Below are positions 43,130-53,872 of a stretch of 64,000 bases of DNA, piece after piece. The notes beneath the pieces are model-generated. The model made no database searches. It was not told where the DNA came from and was given only the letters and a program-made list of their open reading frames with translations. Location: assembly GCA_011316305.1 (NCBI GenBank), contig SAUG01000012.1, forward strand, positions 248,001 through 312,000, read 5' to 3'. The stretch is from Rusavskia elegans (taxonomy: Eukaryota > Ascomycota > Lecanoromycetes > Teloschistales > Teloschistaceae). How positions within the stretch are numbered: the stretch's first letter is position 1; each line of letters opens with the position of its first letter. The position numbers and the translations under genes are program-made.

Positions 43130-46124
43130 ATGGAAGCAGAGCCCACACTTGAATCGTGCTCTATGCCAAGCGAGATCCTCCGTTACTTGATAAAGATTGG
43201 TGAAGAAAACGAGCAATGTCTCTCCTTTGGTACCTTCAGTACAGCACTTTACGACACTGCGTGGCTATCCATGGTACACAAAGAGGAACTCGATGAAGTA
43301 TCATGGCTGTTCCCCGAATCCTTCAACTACATACTGGAGACTCAGTTGCAGGATGGGACCTGGTCTCTTTCGACTTCCGACGCGGACAGGATCCTCAACA
43401 CTCTGGTGGCATTGCTTTCGCTACTTACCCGAAGAATGAAGGGACCCCACGAATCGAACAACGATATTGCTTTGTCCTGGCGCATTGACAAGGCCCAAAC
43501 TGGCCTTGAATCCCTTTTGCAGACGTGGGATATAAGTGAAACTTTACAAGTCGGATTCGAGATCATCGTCCCCAGTCTCTTGCGACAGCTCCAGTCTTTT
43601 GGGATCCATTTTGATTTTCCAGCTTCTAGCCAGCTAATGGAAATTCACAGTCGGAAAATGACCAAGTTCACACCTGCAATACTGTACGAGAAGCAACAGG
43701 TGACATTCCTTCATTCTCTTGAGGCTTTCGTTGGCTTGATTGAGTTTGATAAAGTCAGACATCATTGCAAGGATGACACAGGGATTTTTGGATCACCTGC
43801 CGCAACTGCGGCGTACTTGATACACAGCACAGCATGGGACCTACACGCAGAGACCTATCTCAGGAAAGCCGTTGATGCTTGTAGAGATAACGGAGGAGTA
43901 CCCAATGCGTTTCCTACTTGCGTCTTCGAACTATCCTGGGTAAGGCGAAGGACCCGTTGATGATTCATCAAATTGACATATCCAGGCAATTTCAACATTA
44001 CTCATGCACGGTGTTCAGCTAAAGGAGCTTGGACGCCAGCCCGCTGCCAATATCTCCCTCTTCCTCATGGAGACACTGCATCATCAGAACGGATTGATCG
44101 GCTTTGCTCCTGGCGTGCTCGAAGATGTCGATGATACTGCACGAACTCTCATTGCTTTGCGATCTCTTGGGCACTCAGTGGACCCGAAGCCAATGATTGA
44201 CAGATTCGAAGCTGAGGATCATTTCAGGACCTACGAGTCTGAGCGACATTCGAGCTTCAGCGCCAATTGCAACGTCTTACTGGCATTACTGGACCCTTCA
44301 TCAGCAGAGCAGTACGCCTCACAGATTGGCAAGATCCTGCTTTTCTTGCTGCAAAGATGGGACGATGGCAGGACAATTGACAAATGGAACACTGCCCCTC
44401 AATACTCGCTCATGCTATTCTGTGAAGCCCTAGTGCGGCTGCTGAAAATGCTTGACGCAGGCGACATTGGCTCGCTACCTAATGCAATTACCCAGGACCG
44501 GCTGATCTGTATTCTGGCCCACCTATTGTCGCAGACTCTGAGTGACCAGCAGAGTGACGGCTCGTGGCAAGCTTCCGCTGAGGTGACATCATACGGCGTA
44601 TTGACTGTTGCTCACGGTCTCTCCTTACCATGGGGCCCTCGACTACGGGCAACACTGGCGAAAAGTCTCTGCCGAGGCCGCAGCTTCCTCGCGTTGGAGC
44701 AGGCAGATGCCTTGAAACAAGAATACCTTTGGATCGAGAAGACGACATACGGATCCCATTTGTTGAGGAAGGTCTACTGCATATCTGCTCTCCACGCACC
44801 CTACAGCCAGTGTTCATGGAATAGCCGATTGGTGAAGCTGTGCCAGATGGAAGACGAGCATGCCAGAGGCGTACAGCGAGTCTTTTCGGCCTTGCCATTT
44901 TTTCAACAATCCCGCTTATTGTCGTTTGACCTTGTGCTAATCGAAGCAGCTCAGTATGTTGACCGTTTGGGATCAGCAGAATCGACAATCTTTGCTCCAC
45001 ATATCATGCAGATGAAGAAAGGGAAGTATCAGAAGTTCATACCAGTCATTTGGGTGGCCTGCAACCACCTAGCAGGTCACGCTCTCACTCCGAAGCAGTT
45101 ATGGACTATGATTGAATTGTCTCTGTTCATTTACCAGACCGACGAATACATGGAATCGGTCATTGCCCACACAGAAGAACCGGAGCTTTTCAGGCTAATC
45201 ACACAAGTAGCTTTTCACTGTGGTTTGCCAGATCTGGATGCAACTAAAGAAAGAGCTCGGAATGACTTTCTTGCTACGGAGCACGAAAAGACATCTCTGG
45301 ATGGCCCGCAAGTTTCGTATGACCATAAGATTCAGGAGTATTCAACCGGACATATCTCCATGCAAGATTCGGCTTCAATTTTGTCCAAATTCATCAAACA
45401 CGTTCTCCACCACCCGGCTGTTCTTCGAGCGCCAAAGTGGAGCCAAAAAGAGCTCGCGGCCGAAGTCCATAACTTCCTACTTGCCCACATCCAGCACAGT
45501 CACGACAGCCGTATCCTGCTTGGTGCTGCTCCCCACGAAGCAAGCAAAAGTAGGTTCCTCCAAGAACCCCAGAGCAACTACTTCAAGTGGGTTCAGTCCG
45601 TGGCATCCGATGACACAAGCTGTCCAATGGCCTTTCGCTTTTTTACTTGTCTTATAGAGCAGCCTGGACAACCGGTATTCGACGGTCCGCAGGCACAGTA
45701 CATCAGTCAAAGCCTCACTAGGCACCTATCAGCTATGTGCAGACAGTATAACGATTGTGGCTCCGCAATGCGCGACGCCGAAGAGGGAAATCTCAATAGC
45801 CTGCACTTTCCGGAATTCAACCAACACAACCGACACCGCAGCGCTTCGATGCAGACCAACGGCACCCTGTCTAGCCAGAAGGTCCATACCATGAACGGGG
45901 TTGCGGATCCCGGTCATTTCAGCTGTCAGGTGCCCGCCGCGGCGAAGAAAGAGCTGATGGAAATCGCGGAGTACGAGCGTGCCTGCATGCAAATGGCGTT
46001 GCAGAATCTGAGAAAGGTGGTGAAAGCGCCTGCGGCGTTGAAGGCTCTGGAGGTGTACGTTGATGTGACGGATTTGTTTGGCCAGATTTATTTAGCTCAA
46101 GATCTGTCGAGCAGGCGAAAGTAG
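43130..46124 (+). CDS. bifunctional diterpene cyclase (class II + class I, CPS/KS-like)
   Basis: Two exons, 43130-43939 and 43986-46124, 982 residues; the single 46-nt intron joins FELSW to AISTLLMHG. The class II domain opens with FSTALYDTAWLSMV and carries the acid motif DVDD at residues 317-320 (GVLEDVDDTARTLIAL), the Asp pair that protonates GGPP. The class I domain has the metal motif DEYME at 656-660 and the second motif in YNDCGSAMRDAEEGNLNS, beginning at Asn859. These positions and the length match fungal ent-kaurene synthases and aphidicolanol-type synthases. The enzyme should turn GGPP into a copalyl-type diphosphate and then into a polycyclic diterpene. Skeleton and stereochemistry cannot be read from sequence. 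It is the backbone gene of the cluster, at its right edge beside NMT. Confidence 0.93.
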
Positions 46125-46784
46125 GGTTTGGAGACGTGTGCTAGAGAGCCTGGAGTTTTCAAGATTACCGGTTTTTGAAAATCCTCCCATGCCTACCAGA
46201 ATTTGTCGAAAAGGACACGCATGAGTAGCGGGATATTAGATAGGCATGTCTTGATGCTCCGCACACAGCATTCACCGTGGTCAATAGTGTGACTTGGAGA
46301 GATGTAAGCTAGCTATGAGGCTACTACTCTAGACTGTGTTCGTTATCAATTGTCAGTAATGTGTTACTGCCTGGATTTGGTGTCGTCCAAGATGTCAAAG
46401 TCAACAACTTGTTCGAAAGGGTCGTTGCTGTTTCAGAACTGGGCTACGTTGTATGCCAGTGCTAAGCTACTGAGCGTAAAGAATGGAGGAGACCGAGATT
46501 GGGTGTGGGTAATCGTTTCGACAACGAATAACGTCTGGGCAGTCTCATTCGGCATGAAGTTCTAACTAGCTATCGCCTGATCGAATTCCTGAGAGATTCG
46601 GGACCTTCGAGGAAATTCACATAGGAGGCAAGGGGGGGATGTTCGACCCTCCTGCTAGGCGGCTCGTTCCGCTACTTGTAGCTCAATAGGTGGGGTATTA
46701 ATACGTGAGCTTGGCACTGGCTTGACGAAGCTTGACGTATCCTGCCGCCAAGACATCAACGTTGCCCAACACCAATTTCTCACA
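46125..46784. other. intergenic, cluster right border
   Basis: About 660 bp between the cyclase stop and the NMT start. No supportable gene or transposon relic. It marks the step from accessory to core genes. Confidence 0.5.
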
Positions 46785-48715
46785 ATGACTGAAGAATCTA
46801 AGGAGGTTGACCCTAAGGTAGACGCAGAGGTCGTCAAGGATATCGTGTCAAATCAAGAAGAAGGAACCGACAGTCTATCTAACGAAGACGGAGACGACGA
46901 AGAACCCGCAGAAGAAGAGGCCCCAGACGCAGTAGCTGCAGGCTCCAGTGCGAAGAAAAAGAAGTCGAAGAAGGCCAAGGTCAAGAAAGCTCTGGGTATC
47001 GTCAAGAAAGAGGATGGAGAAGCGAGTGGTTCAAGCGGCTCCGCCAATCCGGCAAGCAAGCTGACCCCCGAGATGGTCGAACAGCTGCTGGAGATGAATC
47101 CCTCGTTGAAGGGGGAGGTCGCAGGCATGGACAAAGAAAAAGCAGCTGAGGCTTTGAAGAAGCTGGATGTAGCCGACTTGCTCACGGGCATGGTATGGGC
47201 TACTTTTGAACAACATTTTCCGGGTTGACAGGAATGCAGTCAGTGAGCGGAAAGAACCAGAAAGACATGGCATCCTACAAGTTTTGGCAGACGCAACCCG
47301 TACCCAGATTCGGTTAGTTGTTCTGCAAGAAGGGGAGTACGACAAGCCTCTGAACAATCAATAGATGAACCTCAGCAAGTCAAGGAGGGGCCGATCAAGA
47401 TCATAGATCCGGAACAGGTCCCCAAGGAGCCTCAGCCGCTGTTAGAGGGGTTCGAATGGGTCACAATGAATCTCATGGACGACAAAGAGGTGATATGCCT
47501 TTAGAGGACAGTGTTTACTGAGCTGACCTGTCTTTAGCTCGAAGAGGTATGGGAGCTTCTGAACGGGCATTACGTCGAAGATGATGAGGCCATGTTCAGA
47601 TTCAATTACTCCATCTCCTTTCTGAACTGGTAATCGCTATTCCAATAACACCGGGGGCGCGCGCTGATAGTCTCAGGGCACTCAAAGCGCCAGGATGGAG
47701 AAAAGAGTGGCATGTTGGCGTCCGTGCCACCAAGTCTCGGAAGCTAGTCGCTTTCATATCTGGGGTCCCAATCGCTCTTCGCATACGGAACAACGTCCTC
47801 AAGAGTACTGAGGTCAATTTCTTGTGCATCCATAAGAAGCTTCGCTCCAAGAGGCTTGCCCCGGTCCTTATCCAAGAAATCACCCGAAGATGTTATGCGC
47901 TTGGCATCTTCCAAGCTATTTATACTGGTGGAATTGTCCTGCCCAAGCCCGTCAGCTCTTGTCGATATTTTCACCGAAGTCTTGACTGGCTGAAACTCTA
48001 CGAAGTCGGGTTCTCCCCACTACCTAAGAATTCGACCAAATCAAGGCAGGCTGCCAAATACAAGCTGCCGGAATCCACTAGGACCAAAGGCCTTCGTGTC
48101 ATGGAGCAGAAGGACGTTGCCGCTGTCCAAGACTTACTACAGCGATTTCTCAAGCGCTTCGATATGGCCCCAGAATTTGATGCGGAAGAGGTCCAGCATT
48201 GGATGCTTCATGAGGAGAAGACGACAGCCGAGCAAGTGATATGGACCTACGTTGTTGAAGACCCAAGCAGTCACAAGGTTTCAGACTTCTTCTCCTTCTA
48301 CTGCCTTGAGTCATCGGTCATCAAGAATCCGAAGCATGACAACGTACGAGCAGCGTACATGTTCTACTACGCGACCGAGGCAGCATTTGCCGAAGACGAG
48401 AAGGGTTTGAAGGAAAGGATGAACAATTTGATGAACGATGCTCTGATTTTGGCCAAGAAGGTGCGGTCGCTCTCATCAATACCGAACCACTTTGACATTA
48501 GCTGATTACTTGAGCAGTTCAATTTCGATGTCTTCAACGCCTTAACCTTATTGGATAACCCACTGTTTCTGAAAGAGCAATTGTTCGGACCTGGAGACGG
48601 ACAGCTGCACTACTATGTCTACAACTACCGTACCCAGCCCATTGCTGGCGGCGTCGACGGCAAGAATGAGGTCGACGAGAATCGGAGGGGCGGTGTGGGT
48701 GTTGTCATGCTTTAA
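46785..48715 (+). CDS. NMT1: glycylpeptide N-tetradecanoyltransferase (NMT)
   Basis: Six exons, 46785-47192, 47240-47312, 47365-47489, 47538-47629, 47677-48460 and 48518-48715, 559 residues, introns of 47-57 nt. The N-terminal 110 residues are acidic then Lys-rich ([12 protein letters not shown]), the ribosome-binding tail of the family. Signatures are [81 protein letters not shown] and [20 protein letters not shown]. The C-terminus GVGVVML ends in the expected Met-Leu, whose carboxylate is the catalytic base. It transfers myristate from myristoyl-CoA to N-terminal Gly, acting cotranslationally in the cytosol. Essential core gene. Confidence 0.95.
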
Positions 48716-49013
48716 TCAAATTATCTTGTGATAGGATTTTGTGTTTTGATAGGGAAGAGGAGCACTGATACCCCAGCACTTGCTGCTGCCTGTTAAACAT
48801 GTCAAACTCACCAATCTAAGCATTTGTATCAACCTGGAATGGTGATTCAACTACTTCAATGATTTGACATGCGAGTCGCTGTGTCCAAGTTTACCCCTGA
48901 GTGGAATGTTCGGGGTAGATTGCCAAAGAAGGTTTAGTGGGTGTGCTCCGAGTCAAATAATTGCCTGCAACATTTTGGTTACCATTTGAAAATTTACCTG
49001 AATCGTCAAAGCC

Positions 49014-51574
49014 ATGCAATCGCATGTAACTTTGGTTTCGCAATTGCGGTACCTACGTCCCACATCTAGACTAAGAACTGTCGCCGGCACAAAGTTTCTC
49101 CCATACAACAGATGTCAATGCATCTCCATCGCTGCGAATAAACGACCACAACTGCAATATTTCCCACTTGACCGACGATGGCAGGGCCGAAGAGAGCAGT
49201 CTGGAGCTGCCGCTGCCGTGTAAGGGTCTCTCTTCTGAACACGCTGCGCCAGCTGACCTGGATAGTTTAGAGCAAGCCGCCGAGCCGGAGAACCTGGCGC
49301 AAGAGACCATCATCGATAACCTCGCGCCACAGGAAGCCGCTCGACTTTCGCGGGTGAGAAACATTGGTATAGCTGTAAGACTTGGAACCAAATCAGGTAG
49401 GGAAGGCATCTAAATCCTTCAGGCACATATCGACAGCGGAAAAACGACCGCCACTGAGCGTGTCCTATACTACACCGGCCGGATAAAATCCATACATGAA
49501 GTCCGCGGCAAAGATGCGGTCGGTGCAAAGATGGACTCTATGGATCTCGAAAGAGAAAAGGGTATCACCATTCAGTCAGCGGCGACCTTCTGTGATTGGC
49601 TCAAGACCGAGAACGGCAAGGAGGAGAAATACCACATCAACCTAATCGACACTCCTGGGCATATCGATTTCACCATCGAGGTTGAACGGGCATTACGGGT
49701 GCTCGATGGGGCTGTGATGATCCTGTGTGCTGTGTCGGGTGTGCAATCCCAGACTATAACCGTGGATCGCCAAATGCGACGGTACAATGTGCCCAGGATC
49801 TCGTTCGTCAATAAGATGGATCGCATGGGGGCAAATCCCTTCAAGGCCATCGACCAAATCAACCACAAACTCAAAATTCACGCTGCAGCAATGCAAGTCC
49901 CCATCGGGATGGAGGATGAATTTAAAGGGGTGGTGGACCTTGTCCGGATGAAAGCCATCTACAACGAAGGCTTGAAGGGGGAAAGCATCAGGGAGACGGA
50001 CGATATACCCAAAGACGTTCAGCAGCTTGCGACCGAAAGAAGGAAGAAGCTGATTGAGACGCTGGCTGACGTTGATGACGAAATTGCAGAGTTATTTCTA
50101 GAGGAGAAAACGCCGACGGTGGAACAGATCAAAGCTGCTGTAAGGCGAGCCACGATATCTCTCAAATTCACACCGGTATTCATGGGCTCGGCTTTGGCAG
50201 ACACGTCTGTACAGCCTATGCTTGATGGTGTCTGCGATTATCTTCCCAATCCCTCAGAAGTTGAGAACCTTGCGCTGGACCGAAGAAGAGAGGAAGCACC
50301 AGTCAAGCTGGTTTCTTACAATTCACTTCCCTTTGTAGGCCTTGCTTTCAAGCTTGAAGAGAGCAACTTCGGTCAGTTGACGTACATCCGCGTCTACCAG
50401 GGCTCGTTGCGCAAAGGGCTGAACGTTTACAATGCTCGCACGAACAAGAAGGTCAAGGTCCCGCGAATCGTCCGTATGCACTCGAACGAAATGGAAGAAG
50501 TTTCAGAAATCGGCGCTGGCGAGATCTGCGCCGTCTTCGGCATCGACTGTGCTTCTGGCGACACATTTACGGATGGCACCCTTGGTTACACGATGACATC
50601 CATGTTCGTACCAGAGCCCGTTATATCACTTTCTATTAAACCGAAGGACAACAAGGATCTCCAAAACTTCTCAAAAGCAATGTCCCGCTTTCAGCGCGAA
50701 GATCCCACCTTCCGCGTCCACGTCGACACCGAATCCAACGAAACCATCATCTCCGGGATGGGTGAACTCCACCTCGACATCTATGTCGAGCGAATGCGCC
50801 GTGAATACCGCGTAGCTTGCGAAACCGGCCAACCCCAAGTCGCCTACCGCGAAACCCTCACCCAAAGAGTCCCCTTCGACCACACCCTCAAAAAGCAAAC
50901 CGGAGGCGCCGGCGACTTCGCTCGCGTCATGGGCTGGATGGAACCGACCGGTGCCCTCGAAGCAAACCAATTCAGCGAAGAAGTCAAAGGCGGCACCATC
51001 TCGGAGAAATTCCTCTTCGCATGCGACAAAGGTTTCCAAGCCTCGTGCGAAAAAGGTCCCCTGATCGGCCACCGCGTCCTCGGAGCCAAAATGGTCATCA
51101 ACGACGGCGCAACCCACATGACGGATTCCAGCGAAATGGCATTCAAAAACGCAACGCAGCAGGCTTTCCGGAAGGCGTTCGCCATGGGGAAACCCCAGAT
51201 CCTGGAACCTCTTATGAAGACGACCATTACCGCTCCCAATGAATTCCAGGGCAATATCGTGGGGTTGTTGAATAAGCGGAATGCGGTCATCAGTGATACC
51301 GATATCGGACCGGAGGATTTCACGCTCTATGCCGATTGCAGTTTGAATAGCATGTTTGGCTTTTCGACGCAGTTGAGGGCGGCCACGCAGGGGAAGGGGG
51401 AGTTTTCCATGGAGTTTAGCCATTATAATCCGGCGCCTATGCAGTTGCAGTAAGTCTCTCTCTCATGTCTTTGGTACTGAGGGTTTTGATGGAGTAAGAT
51501 TTGCTGACTTGGTTTCTAGGAAGGAATTGATTGCGAAACATGAGAAGTATCTGGCGGATAAGAGCAAGAAGTGA
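49014..51574 (+). CDS. MEF1: mitochondrial elongation factor G
   Basis: Four exons, 49014-49219, 49266-49374, 49423-51449 and 51520-51574, 798 residues. The first 90 residues are Arg/Ser-rich without acids, a mitochondrial targeting sequence. Intron 1 (46 nt) has a GCTGACC branch point 9 nt from its acceptor; skipping it leaves a stop, which supports the model. G1 is [14 protein letters not shown] (P-loop Lys112, formed across intron 2), then [19 protein letters not shown] and NKMDR. Domain IV holds [17 protein letters not shown] and the C-terminal domain [10 protein letters not shown], finished by a small last exon ([17 protein letters not shown]). The GTPase drives translocation on mitochondrial ribosomes. 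Confidence 0.95.
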
Positions 51575-52226
51575 ATGATCTGCTTTCCATATTGTATAGC
51601 AAGGGGTATGTAGACATATATTTCCACTCCGGTATGGGCGAATAAGCGAAGGCAGCATTTGCATGGATGGCGTTGGAGGGTATATCTATCCTCATAAGAA
51701 CTAGACAGTGGAATCCTCGTCAACTATCCTTCGTCCTTGTTGTACATTCGAGCAATACATATATCTCGAGATATCAAAAGATGCTCCATGTCGAACAGCC
51801 AGGCTCTTTCTGGTCAATACCACGCGCGTTTTAACTCTTCTTTCTTTCTCATCCCATCCCACGGACGACGGATGACCATATACCATCCTCCTACTTACTA
51901 TACACCGGCCCAAGCCATTGACTTGAAATCCTTCCACCCTCTCAACTCTCTCACCCCATCACGACCATTCCCTCCTAACCCCTGAATCGCATACGCCGTT
52001 CCAATTGCATATCCCCAACTCCCCCCAAACTTTCCACGCAATGCATTACCATCTTTGCTTTTCAAACCCTATTACCATGTCCAGTTTCCATCTCAAGCAG
52101 TGGCCGTCAAATTCCCCAACCTCGCAGCATCAAACGTCCCACTCGGGGTCGCCCGATCCATAGCCGAGAACCTCGTCCATACGAAAACGCCTATACTTTC
52201 ATGTCGTTCGCCTGTCATGTTTTTCA
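51575..52226. other. intergenic, convergent 3' region
   Basis: About 650 bp, pyrimidine-rich on plus at 51830-52030. No supportable gene. Confidence 0.45.
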
Positions 52227-53109
52227 TCAGCTCATCCATCCCACTATCCCTCGATATCCCCCTTCCATCTGCTCACAAAGCATCTCTTTCATCTCTTCCA
52301 GCGACCCCCAACTTTTTGATCCGGCTAAGGAGAGCGTAGGTGAGGAGAAAGGGCAGGAGGAGGTGCACTCACCAACAGCAGCCCACCCCGGTCCCTTACA
52401 CCCGAAGATGATACTATGCATCGCCCACCATATTTTCCCGAGTTTTGTGACGTCGTTGTCGAGGAAGGGTCCGGAGCCGCGGTCGGGGAGGATGTCGGGG
52501 TGGTAGAAGTTTATCATTGTTATGGCGAGGACGCAGGAGCCTGGGCGGTGGTCGTCGTGGTGGTTAGTGTTTTTGGGAGGAGAGAAGGGGTTTGTGTGGG
52601 GCGAATGGACGGGTAATGGAGGAGTTTGATAGTAGAGAGGTATTATGTGAAAGGAAAAGGAGCCCTTCTCCATCGTCCTGGATTCCCTCTTTTCGACTCC
52701 GGGGCCTCTCTCTTCCTCCTCTGCTCCCCATCTACGCAACCCCAGTGAAAAAGAAAGCAAACATACCAACACCATACTTCCTCGGCGTCACCAATACCTG
52801 CTGCACCGGCTTATACATGGGCCTGGCATCATGTGCCAGAAATTCATAGTCTTGGTCGATGCGTGGTCCGACTTGTGTTACGTAGAAGCGATGGAGCGCC
52901 GCGGTGCAATGTTCCATTAGCATGCCTTCGGGGGCCCATGACGAGTCGTCGAGTCGGCAGTTTATTCCTGGATCTGTGGAGAGTGATGAGGTGTTTTGGA
53001 GGGAGGAAAGGCTGATGTGTGGGGGAGCTTGTGGGGGGAGGGCGAGGGCGCGGGTGAGGAGAGGGAGGAGGAGAGTGATGAGGAAGGGGAGGAGAGGTGA
53101 AAACATCAT
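52227..53109 (-). CDS. small secreted hypothetical protein
   Basis: Three exons, 53109-52767, 52540-52373 and 52324-52227, 202 residues. A strong signal peptide opens it (FLITLLLPLLTRALA, cleavage near residue 23). The body has scattered Cys (INCRLDD, MEHCTA) and a segment joined by splicing, KYGVG-SCVLAITMINF, then ILPDRGSGPFLDND and FGCKGPGWAAVG. Intron 1 is 226 nt, long for this window; intron 2 is 48 nt and free of stops, so an unspliced form would add 16 residues. I do not recognise a family. Size, signal peptide and Cys fit a secreted effector-like or wall protein, which is inference. Confidence 0.6.
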
Positions 53110-53872
53110 TGCCGTAGTAGATGGTTGAAGTCAAAAGGAAATCGGGAGAGAAAAGTTCCGAACTCTGGAAAATTCAACCAGGGTCTTCACCTTCGTATAT
53201 ATCTCTTTCTCTCCCACAATCCTTCAACCATTGAGAAAACGTACCGGACATAGCTCTTCTTACCCACGCGGGCCGATTAGCCATGCAGCGGGTGGACTCA
53301 CGTTATGCAGCGGGTGACATTCAGCCCACGCGAGCGGATTTGGGATCCCTACTCCCACCCATGTAAGCGCTTTGAAACGATTCCTGGGGCTATTTTGACC
53401 GGACATCGAACTCGCTATATGCGCCTCCACGAGGAATCCCATAATCGCGACGAGAATGGAGCGTCGACATGTAAGACTGGTAAATGCAGGATCCCGAGAT
53501 GACATGTAGGAGTCTATATCGGAAGGGTGCGAGGTGCATGATCCTGTGCAGGTAAATGGTCTGGTCACGTGCTCAGGATGATGAAAACAGAAAAGAGAAA
53601 TGGGAAGGTAGTGTAAGAGTAAATGCAGGTCGCAGTTGCTAATACAGGGTGTGTCTGTGTATCACTAGACGGGTTGATTGAGTAACATCGACACCTCGCT
53701 GTCCAGCTTCTTGCATTGCAACACGCCGTTGCACTGAATAATAAAGTAGCAGGGTCTGGGTTATGGTGCTTGACACAAGGATGCTGCCAAACTGTTTTGC
53801 AACCCATGTGCCATTGCCTCAATCTCTGCGCTGACTCAGGTCATCGATTGGATTGAGAAGACCAACCTGCTC
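53110..53872. other. intergenic, no supportable gene
   Basis: About 760 bp between two minus-strand genes; promoter of the secreted protein and 3' region of the MYND gene. GCAGCGGGTG occurs twice close together near 53287 and 53307. Confidence 0.45.

Larger units (their letters stand above)
30506..46124. other. putative diterpenoid biosynthetic gene cluster
   Basis: Seven accessory genes lie between core genes (Srs2-like helicase on the left, N-myristoyltransferase on the right): GST, P450 A, 7TM rhodopsin-domain protein, methyltransferase, P450 B, MFS exporter and bifunctional diterpene cyclase. Backbone enzyme, oxidases, transferase and exporter together are the usual make-up of a fungal terpenoid cluster. 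No GGPP synthase or cluster transcription factor is in the window. Co-regulation is inferred, not shown. Confidence 0.75.

Noticed and set aside
50671..51423. 250-codon minus frame
   Set aside because: Antisense shadow of the mitochondrial EF-G coding exon, where the plus frame has all G-domain and domain IV motifs.
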